In this document: one piece after another, positions 40,786 to 50,917 of the stretch
Numbering within the stretch: position 1 is the first letter of the stretch
Layout: each line of letters begins with the position of its first letter
From: Gimesia sp.
GTDB lineage: Bacteria > Planctomycetota > Planctomycetia > Planctomycetales > Planctomycetaceae
DNA: 64,000 nt
Assembly (NCBI GenBank): GCA_002706765.1
Contig: PAJV01000068.1
Location: forward strand, 1-64,000
Direction of reading: 5' to 3'
Notes under the pieces: generated by a model
The model's input: the letters and a program-made list of their open reading frames with translations, nothing else
The model's database searches: none
Told to the model about the DNA's origin: nothing
Made by a program: the position numbers and the translations under genes

Positions 40786-42279
40786 ATGTCAACAACTACT
40801 GCGAATGATCTGTATCCCGAAGTCCAGGCCTTTCTGGAAGGGGGGCCGCTCAGAGGAGTCGTCGGCGGAAAAGAGATCGAATCCACGGGGGGCGAGACGT
40901 TCGTCACGTCCGATCCGGGTTCCGGCAAACAGCTGGCAGAGGTCTTTAATTTTCAGGCCGCTGATGTGGATATGGCCGTCGATGTGGCGGATGCCGCATT
41001 CCGCAAAACCGGTTGGGCCAAACTGCCTCAGAATGAACGCAGCGCGCTGCTGCATCGTCTGGCAGATGCTGTCGAACAGCAGAAACATGTGATTGCCCAG
41101 CTCGAGTCTCTGGATGCCGGCAAGATTGAAGCCCAGGCGCAAGGCGACGTGCAGAACTTCGTCGATACGATTCGTTATTTTGCGGATCTGGCACAACACG
41201 TCCAGCGACGTTCGGTGCTGGCGGTGAAGAATCACGAAGCCTGGACCGTGCGTCAGCCTTACGGGGCGTGTGGATTTATCTTCCCCTGGAACTTTCCTTT
41301 TCTGCTGATCGGCTGGGGAATTGCTCCCGCACTGGCAGCCGGTAATACGGTTGTCATCAAACCAGCCGAAGATACCCCCATGTCCGCCATCTATCTGGCG
41401 CGACTGGCCAAAGAAGTGGGGATTCCCGATGGCGTAATCAATGTCGTGCCCGGCGATGGTGCTGTTGCGGGGGCTGCTTTGTCGGGGAACCCCAAGCTGA
41501 AACGAATGTCATTCACCGGTTCCCCTGAAGTCGGTCGCATGGTGGCGGAAGCCTGCGGTCGTAACCTGGTGCCCGTCAAACTGGAACTGGGTGGTAAGGG
41601 AGCCGCGGTCGTCTTTAATGATGTCGACATTCCGGACACGGCTGAAAAACTGGTCAATGCGATTACCTTTCATACAGGGCAGGTCTGCTGTGATGCAACC
41701 CGCTGGCTGGTTCACAAAAATATCTACGATGAATTCGTGAATGAATGCGTGGGACGACTGCAGAAAGTGCAGGTCGGATATCAGCTGAATGACGCCTCGC
41801 AGATGGGGCCGGTGGTCAACGCCAAACAGCATCAGCGTGTGCTTTCCTACCTGGAAAAAGGACAGGCGGAAGGCGCTGAATGCGTGCTGGAAGGGGGCGT
41901 TGCTGATGTTCCCGGTTACGAGGGCTATTATGTCAAACCGGCTCTGCTGGCAGGCACGCTGGACAACGTTGCGGCCCGGGAAGAGATCTTCGGACCGGTG
42001 GCGTTTCTGGCTCCGTTTGAAAATGAAGAGCAGGCGATTGAGATGACCAACAGCACGGATTACGGACTGGCCAACAGTGTCTGGACGTCCGATCTGTCAC
42101 GGGCGGCCCGCGTGGCCGAAGCCATGTGTGCGGGCAACAGCTGGATCAACGCCCACAACGTGTTTGCCCATGGTATTCCTTACGGCGGTATCAACAAGAG
42201 TGGGATGGGAGGCGGCGTACTGTCAGTGGAAACGCTGTTTGATTACTGGCGGAGCCTGTCCGTCGTGCGTCCTCTGTAA
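40786..42279 (+). CDS. NAD(P)-dependent aldehyde dehydrogenase
   Basis: 497 residues, the usual ALDH length. Cofactor and catalytic motifs are present: GFIFPWNFPFLLIGWGIAPA, GNTVVIKPAEDTP, FTGSPEVGRMVAE, the general-base Glu in KLELGGKGAAV (~265), the catalytic Cys301 in HTGQVCCDATR, EEIFGPVAF and NSWINAHNVF. It resembles betaine-aldehyde/aminobutyraldehyde-type enzymes, but the substrate cannot be fixed. ATG 40786 has AGGAG 8 nt upstream; an in-frame GTG at 40744 adds only 14 residues without a clear site. It stands alone, with its own promoter candidate and terminator. Confidence 0.92.
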   Translation: MSTTTANDLYPEVQAFLEGGPLRGVVGGKEIESTGGETFVTSDPGSGKQLAEVFNFQAADVDMAVDVADAAFRKTGWAKLPQNERSALLHRLADAVEQQKHVIAQLESLDAGKIEAQAQGDVQNFVDTIRYFADLAQHVQRRSVLAVKNHEAWTVRQPYGACGFIFPWNFPFLLIGWGIAPALAAGNTVVIKPAEDTPMSAIYLARLAKEVGIPDGVINVVPGDGAVAGAALSGNPKLKRMSFTGSPEVGRMVAEACGRNLVPVKLELGGKGAAVVFNDVDIPDTAEKLVNAITFHTGQVCCDATRWLVHKNIYDEFVNECVGRLQKVQVGYQLNDASQMGPVVNAKQHQRVLSYLEKGQAEGAECVLEGGVADVPGYEGYYVKPALLAGTLDNVAAREEIFGPVAFLAPFENEEQAIEMTNSTDYGLANSVWTSDLSRAARVAEAMCAGNSWINAHNVFAHGIPYGGINKSGMGGGVLSVETLFDYWRSLSVVRPL

Positions 42280-42311
42280 ACAGGACTGCATTTTCACTCT
42301 GAAAACAACGG

Positions 42312-42358
42312 GAAACCCGCCAGTGTTCTTTTGTCTGAAACACTGGCGGGTTTCTGTG
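42312..42358 (+). terminator. Terminator after the aldehyde dehydrogenase gene
   Basis: A perfect 16-bp stem (GAAACCCGCCAGTGTT paired with 42339-42354) encloses an 11-nt loop. It lies 33 bp after the stop; the following T-run is broken (TGTGTTTTCT). Confidence 0.75.
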
Positions 42359-42587
42359 TTTTCTAAGTCTGGTTAGGTGGATCGTTCAATTCGGAGTGGC
42401 ATTTCTGTTGAGTCAATTGAAATGCTCCTCTCAGCCTATATCGTACCTTGACAGGCGTTATTCACAGGCTTTAAGATCAATAGTACGATCCGTTTGCTGG
42501 GACCCACCTGTTCTCCCGGACCATGATGGCATGTTCCGGTTCTTAAGAGACGCACCAGGATCGAATTCAGCTTAATAAACACAGGGC

Positions 42588-45500
42588 ATGATCAGTATGC
42601 GTACCCTTTCTCTGCGACACTGGCTGCCAGTACTGGCCGTTGGTATTTCCTGTCTGACTCTGTTTGCGGAAGAAAAGCAGCCAGCTCCCGCAGCAAAATC
42701 TGACGCGACGGTCGACTTCAGCCGTGATATCAGGCCGATTCTTTCCAATAACTGTTTTTTCTGCCACGGTCCGGATGAAAAACATCGCGAAGCTGACCTG
42801 CGGCTGGATACGAGGGCCGGCGCTTTTGAATCGGTGATCGTCCCCGGCAATCTCAAAGAGAGTGCGCTGATCGAACGCATTCTTTCTGATGACCCTGATA
42901 TGCAGATGCCACCCGCAGAGTCCGGAAAGAAACTGAAGCCGGCGGAAATCGAGCTGTTAAAGCAATGGGTTCAACAGGGGGCCGCCTGGCAGGAACATTG
43001 GGCCTACCTCAAACCGGAACGGGCTGCCCTGCCGGAAGTCAAACAGAAAGACTGGCCGCAGAATGAGATCGATTATTTCGTGCTGGCGCGTCTGGAACAA
43101 GCGGGTTTGAAACCTGCGAAGCAGGCCGATAAACGGACGCTGGTACGACGCCTCTACCTTGATCTGCTGGGTCTGCCCCCCTCGAAAGAGGAAGTCGATG
43201 CATTTGTGAAATCGGATGATCCCCGGGCTTACGAAAAACTGGTGGACCGTCTGCTGGCGACACCTCAATATGCAGAGCGGATGACACTCAAGTGGCTGGA
43301 CCTGGCCCGCTATGCGGATACGAACGGGTACTCGATTGACGGCGGCCGCCACATGTGGCTCTGGCGTGACTGGGTGATCGACGCCTTCCACAAAAACAAA
43401 CCGTACGATGAATTCATCACGGAACAGATTGCCGGTGACCTGCTGCCTGAGGCGACGGACTGGCAGAAAGTGGCGACCGGCTTTAACCGCAATCACATGA
43501 TTACCCACGAAGGGGGCACGATTCCGGAAGAGAACCTGGTCAACTACACCGTTGACCGGGTGAAGACCACGTCTGAAGTCTTCATGGGACTGACGATGGG
43601 TTGTGCCCAGTGTCACGACCACAAATACGATCCCATTACGATGAAGGACTTCTACCAGTTCTTCGCGTATTTCAATCGGCTGGATGACCGGGGCCTGGAT
43701 GGGAACAGTGGCATTAACGCCGGCCCGAAACTGTCTGTGAAAACAGAACTCTCGTTTGCCAGCGAAGAATTAAAATCGCTGGATACGGAATTGAAACGCC
43801 TGCAGGCGGAGCTGGATCACCCGGATGAAGCCGCGATGCGGAACTGGGAAGCGGCGACACAACAGCAGTTGGCGGAACGGGGAAAAAATCTGAAGCTGCA
43901 TGAACTGGAGATCGTCAAGGTTTCCGATCCGAATACACGCTCTGATTTTGAAACCAGCGAAGAGGGACACATCCTCGCACTGGCAGCCAGCGGCCGTTCG
44001 CCTTCAATTTCCCTCAAGGTTAAACCGGGAACCGATCAGCTGACAGGCCTGCGAATTGTCTTCTACCCTAACGAGAAACTCCCCGAAGGAGGCATCGGGC
44101 ATGGCAAGAAAGAATCGTTTCCCGGCGGATTCATTTTGACGAGCCTGGCTGCTTCGGGAACCGCCATTCATTCAGATCAGCTCGACCTGTACTCCATGTT
44201 CAATATCGCAAAGATTACGGCCAGCCAATCCCATCCCGATTACCCGGTGCAGGACTGCCTGGATCCCCGCGATCATAACGGCTGGTCCCCCGCGCCGCAC
44301 AATCAGAGTCAGCAGCATTTGACGGCGACCTTTGAGAAGCCCTATGAAACCAAAGACTCAAAATATATTACCGTGATGCTCGTCTGGGGCGGGGGTGAAT
44401 TTGGTGGTCGGCAGGCCCTGATGGCCGGCGATTACCAGGTCTTCGGAATCTCTGGCATCGATGACGGCTCCACCATTCCGGAAGCCATCCAGACCATTCT
44501 GGCAGTCGAACCGGCGAAACGGGATGCAGCGCAGCAGACCGCGCTCAAAGTATATTACAGCCAGATTGCTCCTGAGCTGAAAAACACGCGGTATCAGCTG
44601 TCGAATCTGCAGGAACGCCGCAAAATGCTGACCGATTCATTCGAAACAATGGTGATGAATACGGCTGCGAAACCCCGTGAAACATTTATTTTAGATCGCG
44701 GTCAATACGATCAGCCGACCGTTCAAGTCAGTACGGGGGTTCCGGGCTTTTTACCAGGTCTGCCTGAACAGGCTCCTGGAAACCGCCTGGCATTAGCCGA
44801 GTGGCTGACGTCGCGGGAGAATCCGCTGACGACGCGCGTGGCGGTGAACCGGTTCTGGGAAATGCTGTTCGGTCAGGGAATTGTTTCCACGACGGCGGAC
44901 TTCGGCTCGCAGGGAGATCCTCCCACGCATCCCGCGTTGCTGGACTGGCTGGCGGTCGAATTTTATGAGCAGGGTTGGGATGTGAAACACATCCTGCGCA
45001 AGATTCTGCTCTCGGCGACTTACCGGCAGTCATCGGAGGGCACACCCGAACTCTGGAAAGAAGATCCGCAGAACCGCTTACTGGCCCGCGGGGCCCGTTT
45101 CCGGTTACAGGCCGAAGCAATCCGGGATGCGACGTTGAAAGTCTCCGGGTTACTTGTCGAGCGCGTGGGCGGCGCGAGTGTGAACCCGTATCAGCCGGAA
45201 GGCTTGTGGCGGGAAGTGAGTCATTACGGCAGCTCTCCGGCAACCGCGCAGGTCTTCGTACAGGATCATGGCGAAAAACTGTATCGCCGGAGCATGTATA
45301 CGTACTGGAAACGCACGGTGCCTCCGCCGAATATGCAGACCTTTGATGCGCCGAACCGTGAGGTCTGTCTGGTGAGTCGCGCCCGCACCAATACCCCGTT
45401 GCAATCGCTGGTGTTGCTGAACGATGTGCAGTTTGTGGAAGCGTCCCGCAATTATGCAGAACGCATCATGAAAGAAGGGGGCGCGGGAATCGAGTCCCGA

Positions 45501-45740
45501 ATCCGCTTCGCTTTTGCAGAAGCCTTAGGGCGACCTCCGGAAGCCTGGGAAGTGAAAACCGTCACAGAGGCCTACCAGCGTGAGCTGAAGAATTACCAGT
45601 CGAATGATCGTGCAGCGGTGGCGCTGTTGAATCAGGGGGAATCACAGCGAGACAAAAGTCTGCCCACTGCAGAAGCCGCTGCCTGGACGACCGTGGCGAG
45701 CATGATTTTCAATACCTACGAATTTATCACACGGGGATAA
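42588..45740 (+). CDS. PSCyt1-DUF1549-DUF1553 planctomycete cytochrome-like protein
   Basis: 1050 residues with a signal peptide ([15 protein letters not shown]). Order: planctomycete-specific cytochrome C domain (PSCyt1, about 40-130) with [21 protein letters not shown]1549/PSCyt2 (about 155-365) with [20 protein letters not shown] and a second haem-type motif [12 protein letters not shown] (~338); a variable middle with a coiled coil and beta region; and DUF1553/PSD1 in the C terminus ([74 protein letters not shown]). The gene is followed after 2 bp by its usual partner, a DUF1501 gene, so the two form an operon. Periplasmic redox or polysaccharide-related function is suspected for the family. 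Confidence 0.93.
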   Translation: MISMRTLSLRHWLPVLAVGISCLTLFAEEKQPAPAAKSDATVDFSRDIRPILSNNCFFCHGPDEKHREADLRLDTRAGAFESVIVPGNLKESALIERILSDDPDMQMPPAESGKKLKPAEIELLKQWVQQGAAWQEHWAYLKPERAALPEVKQKDWPQNEIDYFVLARLEQAGLKPAKQADKRTLVRRLYLDLLGLPPSKEEVDAFVKSDDPRAYEKLVDRLLATPQYAERMTLKWLDLARYADTNGYSIDGGRHMWLWRDWVIDAFHKNKPYDEFITEQIAGDLLPEATDWQKVATGFNRNHMITHEGGTIPEENLVNYTVDRVKTTSEVFMGLTMGCAQCHDHKYDPITMKDFYQFFAYFNRLDDRGLDGNSGINAGPKLSVKTELSFASEELKSLDTELKRLQAELDHPDEAAMRNWEAATQQQLAERGKNLKLHELEIVKVSDPNTRSDFETSEEGHILALAASGRSPSISLKVKPGTDQLTGLRIVFYPNEKLPEGGIGHGKKESFPGGFILTSLAASGTAIHSDQLDLYSMFNIAKITASQSHPDYPVQDCLDPRDHNGWSPAPHNQSQQHLTATFEKPYETKDSKYITVMLVWGGGEFGGRQALMAGDYQVFGISGIDDGSTIPEAIQTILAVEPAKRDAAQQTALKVYYSQIAPELKNTRYQLSNLQERRKMLTDSFETMVMNTAAKPRETFILDRGQYDQPTVQVSTGVPGFLPGLPEQAPGNRLALAEWLTSRENPLTTRVAVNRFWEMLFGQGIVSTTADFGSQGDPPTHPALLDWLAVEFYEQGWDVKHILRKILLSATYRQSSEGTPELWKEDPQNRLLARGARFRLQAEAIRDATLKVSGLLVERVGGASVNPYQPEGLWREVSHYGSSPATAQVFVQDHGEKLYRRSMYTYWKRTVPPPNMQTFDAPNREVCLVSRARTNTPLQSLVLLNDVQFVEASRNYAERIMKEGGAGIESRIRFAFAEALGRPPEAWEVKTVTEAYQRELKNYQSNDRAAVALLNQGESQRDKSLPTAEAAAWTTVASMIFNTYEFITRG

Positions 45741-45742
45741 GC

Positions 45743-47203
45743 ATGGATCCTGTTTTTGAATACGAACGAATTGTAACGCGGCGGACGCTGCTGAGCCGCT
45801 CGGCACGCGGCATCGGTGGCGCGGCGCTGGCCAGCCTGTTGCAGCCGGAGCTGTTTAACGGGAGCGCACAGGCAGAGACGACCATTCCCGCGGGTGTCAA
45901 AAAAATCGCTCCCAAAGCGAAACGGATTATCTACCTGTTTCAGTCGGGAGGCCCTTCACACGTCGATCTGTTTGATTACAAACCGGTGCTGCGCGAACTG
46001 CACGGCTCGAATCTGCCCGATTCGGTTAAAGGGACGCAGCGGGTGACGGGCATGACGGCGGGACAGAAATCGTTTCCCGTCGTGGCGCCTTTCTGGGAGA
46101 TGAAGCAGTGCGGTCAGCATCAGACCTGGATCAGCGAACGGCTGCCTTATACCCAGACGATTGCCGATGACATTACGATTGTCAAATCGGTGCATACCGA
46201 AGCGATCAACCACGACCCGGCGATTACATTTATCAATACCGGTTCCCAGCAGATCGGTCATGCGAGCCTGGGTTCGTGGCTGAGTTATGGACTGGGCAGT
46301 GAAAATGAAAATCTGCCCGCGTATATGGTGATGCTATCGCAGGGGACGGGGAAGAATCCCGGGCAGCCTCTGTTTGATCGGCTGTGGGGATCGGGTTTTC
46401 TGCCTCCCAGTCACCAGGGCGTCAAACTGCGTCCCGGTTCGAGTCCGGTATTGTACCTGTCGAATCCGGCGGGCATCGATCGCAAACAGCGACGGAAACT
46501 GTTAGACGATCTGGCGACGCTCAACCGGGGACAGGCGGAAGAGATTGGCGATCCGGAAATTCAGGCGCGGATCAATTCGTACGAGATGGCCTATCGAATG
46601 CAGACTTCGGTGCCCGGCCTGATGGATCTGTCCGGCGAGACGGAACAGACGTTCGAAATGTATGGTCCCGAAGCTCGTAAGCCGGGCAGCTTCGCAGCAA
46701 ACTGCCTGTTGGCGCGACGGATGTCGGAGCGGGGCGTGCGGTTCGTGCAACTGTTTCACCGGGGCTGGGATCAGCATGTGTCCATTAAGAGCCAGTTACC
46801 CAACCAGTGTCAGGATGTGGATCAACCTTCGGCAGCGCTGGTCAAAGATCTGAAGCAGCGTGGGCTGCTGGATGAGACGCTGGTGATCTGGGGAGGCGAA
46901 TTCGGTCGCACCGTTTACAGCCAGGGAGCGATTGGCAGCCCGAGTGCGGGCCGCGACCATCATGGCCGCTGCTTCTCGATCTGGATGGCCGGCGGTGGCA
47001 TCAAACAGGGTTATGAATACGGCAAAACCGATGATTTCTGTTACAACATTGTCGAGAACCCGGTTCACATCCGCGACATGAATGCGACGATTCTGCACTG
47101 CCTGGGCATCGACCACCGGCGACTGACCTACCCCTATCGCGGCCTGGATGCCAAACTGACGGGCGTCGAAGAGGCCCACGTGGTCAAGGGGATTCTGAGC
47201 TGA
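45743..47203 (+). CDS. DUF1501 family protein, Tat-exported
   Basis: 486 residues. The N terminus carries a twin-arginine signal ([20 protein letters not shown]). The body is DUF1501 with an alkaline-phosphatase/sulfatase-like fold: [68 protein letters not shown] and [18 protein letters not shown], with metal-ligand-type His and Asp residues. It is 2 bp downstream of the PSCyt/DUF1553 gene and is almost certainly co-translated. The two-gene module is strongly expanded in planctomycetes; exact substrate unknown. It converges with the lipoprotein gene 3 bp further on. Confidence 0.93.
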   Translation: MDPVFEYERIVTRRTLLSRSARGIGGAALASLLQPELFNGSAQAETTIPAGVKKIAPKAKRIIYLFQSGGPSHVDLFDYKPVLRELHGSNLPDSVKGTQRVTGMTAGQKSFPVVAPFWEMKQCGQHQTWISERLPYTQTIADDITIVKSVHTEAINHDPAITFINTGSQQIGHASLGSWLSYGLGSENENLPAYMVMLSQGTGKNPGQPLFDRLWGSGFLPPSHQGVKLRPGSSPVLYLSNPAGIDRKQRRKLLDDLATLNRGQAEEIGDPEIQARINSYEMAYRMQTSVPGLMDLSGETEQTFEMYGPEARKPGSFAANCLLARRMSERGVRFVQLFHRGWDQHVSIKSQLPNQCQDVDQPSAALVKDLKQRGLLDETLVIWGGEFGRTVYSQGAIGSPSAGRDHHGRCFSIWMAGGGIKQGYEYGKTDDFCYNIVENPVHIRDMNATILHCLGIDHRRLTYPYRGLDAKLTGVEEAHVVKGILS

Positions 47204-47206
47204 TTG

Positions 47207-47701
47207 TTACATGCGCTTCAGTTCAATTTTCAATGACTCGTTATTCCCGTTCGGATCTATTTTGACTGTGACCGGTGATTTGGACGCATCAGAATAGATG
47301 GGGGGTATTATGTCGTTCTGTTCCACAATCTGGATCGGTTCAGTGCTCTTTGCCCCAGCTGCTTCCCCGTCTGCGGGCATGGATTCGGTATCTGGTTCCT
47401 GTGACGTGGACTGGTAAATCGTGACGCGGAATTCACCGGCGACGGAACCATCTCCCTCTTCATAAGTAGACATTATAAACGAACCATCTTCTGTAATGGT
47501 TCCCCCGGCGGCCTTGCCTTTCTGTGGCGAGACCGGGATGAACGAAATCGCTCCTCCCCCAACCATGGGCTTACCATTATAGATGACAATGCCGCTGGTG
47601 GGGAAAACGGGAGCTTTCCCCACATCACCACAGCCTGTCAGTATGCAGGTGAAACAGAGCAGGAGTGAATACTGGCAAGATCGGTATTTCATTAATTTCA
47701 T
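47207..47701 (-). CDS. Small secreted lipoprotein, carboxypeptidase-regulatory-like
   Basis: 164 residues. Signal peptide with lipobox LTGCG (Cys at ~24). The mature protein has one beta-sandwich-like region: SGIVIYNGKPMVGGGAISFI, GGTITEDGSFIMSTYEEGDG, and VAGEFRVTIYQS. This is the transthyretin/carboxypeptidase-regulatory-like lipoprotein type frequently found next to DUF1559 genes in planctomycetes. It lies 136 bp downstream of the DUF1559 gene on the same strand, so the two are likely linked. Function unknown. Confidence 0.8.
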   Translation of the reverse strand: MKLMKYRSCQYSLLLCFTCILTGCGDVGKAPVFPTSGIVIYNGKPMVGGGAISFIPVSPQKGKAAGGTITEDGSFIMSTYEEGDGSVAGEFRVTIYQSTSQEPDTESMPADGEAAGAKSTEPIQIVEQNDIIPPIYSDASKSPVTVKIDPNGNNESLKIELKRM

Positions 47702-47837
47702 AATGCTGCTTTGAACTGAAAGAGGATCAGGTTGATTTCATATCAGGATGACTCAGCGTCATGCAAGGCTCAGAACACAGGTAGCAATGCCGGGTAAGCT
47801 TTCAATACTGCCCATGAAATATGAGACTGCCTTGGAT

Positions 47838-48860
47838 TTAAAAGTTTTCGATCACTTCCCGTCCGCCTCGAGTGCTCAATGCCTGCCAGAGTGTCAGGTC
47901 GATATTATCTGAGAAGAACCTGACCGAACCATCAGCCATGGCTCCCTGGACGCCACCGGCATGATAGCTGCGAGTTGCGGAATACATTTCGGTATAAGGT
48001 GACCCGATCTGGATACAGGGCATTCCTTCATCAGGATAGCTGCGGCAGCCCCAGATCCCATCCGGTGTGGAACTGTTGGGACTGGTCTGAGTGCTGAAAA
48101 TGTTCGCCCCCATAACTCCGTATGGCCAGGTACCACGGGTGTCCTGGCTGGAAGGGCCGGTTGAACTTTGCAGTCTAAATTTCAGTTCGCTTAAAGCCAA
48201 TGTATTGGAAGTTCCATCTTTAATATCCCGTATGCCGATGCTGGAGTTATTGCCGAAGATACCCCCGATTTTCGCATTGCTGGTATGTACGCTCCCATAT
48301 CCGGCTTTGCCGTAGTTGGCGGCATAATTTCCCCGGGCCAGGTGTTCCAGCCCGGTTCCGTTAGCAAACTGCTCTCGATTGACGGGGTGTGACGGACAGA
48401 GCATGGCATTATATGGTTTGCTGCCCACATCCATGCCTTGTGAGGTATAGGTTCCATTTCCGAGCCAGTCCTGAACTTCATTGCGTTCATTGGCGATGGT
48501 CATGAAATCGTCGAACATGGCCGACTGCTCAAGATTGGCCAGGATCATGAGAATCCAGGAACCCCCAATGGCGACTGCCCCCGAGCCATGGGCTCCGTTC
48601 GGATTATCACCCGCACCGTTGACACTGCCGGGGGGAAAGACACCAAAGGTTGAATGGTAGTTCTGTAAGGCGAGTGCGAGTTGTTTTAAATTGTTTTTGC
48701 AGCTCGACCGCCTGGCTGCTTCGCGGGCCTGCTGAACTGCCGGGAGTAATAAAGCCACGAGGATGGCAATAATGGCAATGACGACCAGTAATTCTATCAA
48801 GGTAAAAGCCTGTCGACGATGAATCCGGGAAATGAAGTGGAAGCAGGAATCTTTGCGCAT
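47838..48860 (-). CDS. DUF1559 pseudopilin-like protein (H-X9-DG type)
   Basis: 340 residues. A prepilin-type N terminus [20 protein letters not shown] is followed by [20 protein letters not shown] and [16 protein letters not shown], hallmarks of the DUF1559 family. The C-terminal motif [16 protein letters not shown] fits H-X9-DG. ATG 48860 is chosen for AAGGA 8 nt upstream; an in-frame start at 48908 would add 16 residues ahead of the leader. Three CTCTCA motifs lie within 60 bp upstream on the coding strand (48878-48917). The family is massively expanded in planctomycetes and resembles type II secretion pseudopilins; function unknown. Confidence 0.92.
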   Translation of the reverse strand: MRKDSCFHFISRIHRRQAFTLIELLVVIAIIAILVALLLPAVQQAREAARRSSCKNNLKQLALALQNYHSTFGVFPPGSVNGAGDNPNGAHGSGAVAIGGSWILMILANLEQSAMFDDFMTIANERNEVQDWLGNGTYTSQGMDVGSKPYNAMLCPSHPVNREQFANGTGLEHLARGNYAANYGKAGYGSVHTSNAKIGGIFGNNSSIGIRDIKDGTSNTLALSELKFRLQSSTGPSSQDTRGTWPYGVMGANIFSTQTSPNSSTPDGIWGCRSYPDEGMPCIQIGSPYTEMYSATRSYHAGGVQGAMADGSVRFFSDNIDLTLWQALSTRGGREVIENF

Positions 48861-49251
48861 CGTGTGTTCCTTGTTAGTGAGAGCAACGGTATGAGAGTAG
48901 AACCACAAATATGAGAGTGACAGATTTCTGAAATCAAAAAGAGGCTACTCTGCGAAGCATGGTCTTCCTGCGTTTAAGCTATCTATCGATTTTCAGACGT
49001 TCAATGTCATTCTAAGAGAGTCGACATTTATTCATCGATCTTTAACCCGTCGTTAATACGAAGTTGTTACGAAACACTCACCGATGAAAACAAATCGTAT
49101 TGCAGGAAATGGTAGTTCTGGTTTACATTACGGGCAGAGGGGGTTACTGCTGCCTGCTGCCGGCTGGATTCGAAGATGCTGTAACATATTGCTGGTAAAA
49201 GGCTTGTGTGCATACTGTCTGGCTGGGACGGTCGAACAAGGATGTTCTGTG

Positions 49252-49821
49252 ATGCTGAAACTGTCTTTCCGCCTGCTGTCGTGCGGTGTGCTGCTGTTGT
49301 GTAGTCTCGCTGCCTGTATTCCCGTTCCGATGACCAAGCCGGAACTCTATCGACCGCTGGCTGACTTTACGCCGCAGGATGGCGTTTACGATTTTGAGAC
49401 AAAGCAGGCGAAATTCAATGTGGCCCTGGATGATAATCCCAACGATGCGGATGTGCGATTTGCCCGGGCGCTGCTTTACATGGGAGTGGGGCGGTATGCT
49501 TCCGCCGAGGATGATCTGACGGCCGCGATCAAGGTGGCGGAGAAAGAGCGCGGCTATGATTCCGAGCGGCTGGCTTCGATCTATGTGCACCGGGGGCTGA
49601 TCCGCTGGGGTGATGAAAAAGCGGAACTGGCGATCAACGACTATTCCCGGGCGATTGAACTGGACCCTGCTAACTGGGAAGGTTACTTCCATCGCTGGCT
49701 GGCTTATCATTTCCAGGGTGAGGATGAGAAGGCAGAGCGGGATCGCAAGCAGGGGATGAAACTCGAGCCGGAAGTGTTCAGCCGCGAATACGTGCTGCGC
49801 TATGACGGGATCGTGCTATAG
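49252..49821 (+). CDS. TPR-repeat lipoprotein
   Basis: 189 residues. The N terminus LKLSFRLLSCGVLLLCSLAAC is a lipoprotein signal (lipobox LAAC, Cys at ~23), so ATG 49252 is taken as start, supported by AAGGA 9 nt upstream. The open frame reaches back to 49084 but the extra 56 residues would bury the signal. TPR-like helical pairs follow: ALDDNPNDADVRFARALLYM, SAEDDLTAAIKVAEKERG, LASIYVHRGLIRWGDEKAEL, AIELDPANWEGYFHRWLAYH. A protein-protein interaction role in the periplasm or outer membrane is inferred. Confidence 0.8.
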   Translation: MLKLSFRLLSCGVLLLCSLAACIPVPMTKPELYRPLADFTPQDGVYDFETKQAKFNVALDDNPNDADVRFARALLYMGVGRYASAEDDLTAAIKVAEKERGYDSERLASIYVHRGLIRWGDEKAELAINDYSRAIELDPANWEGYFHRWLAYHFQGEDEKAERDRKQGMKLEPEVFSREYVLRYDGIVL

Positions 49822-49949
49822 GCGGATACTGGAATGCTGCCAGAATTTCTTTAAGGATAGGCTCCCATCTGGCAGTCCGTTTCAACAGTGAAGCTGCTGA
49901 AGCCAGTATTCCGTTATCACATCTGACCAGTCGTTTCAGTGCTCATTTT

Positions 49950-50438
49950 TCATCTACCTGCTGAATCGTTTTTTGGAGATGGTTCACCTGTCATCCGGTA
50001 ATAATCTTTGTGAACGAGTTTCCGTGTTTCTTTGAGCTCTTCCACTGACATGTTCTTGATCTTTTCCAGAGTCAGGTTTCGTATAAAGCGTTTCTGCCGT
50101 GGCTGGGTGGGGGTGTCGAGGCCGAGCAGTTTATCCATGCGTTCGCGGCAACGGATCTGTTCACGTTCAGAGAGATTTGGATTACTGAGCTTATACAGGT
50201 AAAAGTGATATGCTTCGGCACGCATCTGCTCCAGGGGGACCGTCACACTTTCGACCATTTCCCGGCGGGCACGTGTGATATAACGTTCGACGGAGCGGGG
50301 AGAGAGCTGAAATTCTTTACTGACGACCCGTTTGATTTCAGACGGGTGTTTGTGCATGCCGAGTAATGCCTTGATGGTCTGCAGCAGATGATGACGCTGT
50401 TCGCGGGTGATACGGGTTCGGGGAGAAGGTGTGGTCAT
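49950..50438 (-). CDS. Helix-turn-helix protein, terminase-small-subunit-like
   Basis: 162 residues. The N-terminal half contains a winged/HTH-like region (LLQTIKALLGMHKHPSEIKR ... LSPRSVERYITRARREM), resembling phage terminase small subunits and transposase-type HTHs. The C-terminal half is helical and basic (NPNLSEREQIRCRERMDKLL, LTLEKIKNMSVEELKETRKL). The start at 50438 has AGGAG upstream. No phage genes flank it, so it is probably a chromosomal HTH protein of unknown target rather than a prophage remnant. Confidence 0.65.
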   Translation of the reverse strand: MTTPSPRTRITREQRHHLLQTIKALLGMHKHPSEIKRVVSKEFQLSPRSVERYITRARREMVESVTVPLEQMRAEAYHFYLYKLSNPNLSEREQIRCRERMDKLLGLDTPTQPRQKRFIRNLTLEKIKNMSVEELKETRKLVHKDYYRMTGEPSPKNDSAGR

Positions 50439-50917
50439 GGTCTGGTCTCCTGAGAAGAGAATAAAAGAAACGTTAGTGCGATGTACGAGATCATGCAGGT
50501 TGGCTCGGGCAGGTCAACCGCATTCATGCGCCGCTTTGACTTTGTTTTTGTTGCCTGAGCGTGTCAGGCGGAGTAAGGATGCGGAAAACGTTCTGAAAGC
50601 GGGTTCGAAAAGTGGTGAAGCAATCTGCAGTTGTGTCTCGAAAACAGGTGATGTTCCAGTGAATCCAGCAGCCAGATCACTGATCAGATTCATCCTGGTT
50701 CGTTGTATTTACCAAGATGAAAAGCGGGCAACGCGCGCGACGCATAACTGCGTAATTTCGGCAGCGGCACGGGTGAGTCAAGTTGAATTCTTTCACGGGT
50801 ACGCGTCGAACTGCTCAAATGGTAGTGAACCGGAAAAAGAGATGACAACCTGCGCAGGCTTTGGTAGTCTGAACTGATCCCATTTCAAAAAACATTCCGA
50901 TTACGGAGAGAAAGACC
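50439..50917. other. Divergent intergenic region
   Basis: About 480 bp between the HTH gene and the M20 gene, with no supported ORF. It ends with the ribosome binding site GGAGAG near 50905; no other recognisable signal. Confidence 0.4.

Noticed and set aside
49950-50438. Prophage remnant based on the terminase-small-subunit-like gene
   Set aside because: No other phage, integrase or attachment-site signal nearby.
50407-50877. 156-residue plus-strand reading frame before the M20 gene
   Set aside because: Low-quality sequence with no family resemblance, overlapping the HTH gene on the other strand.
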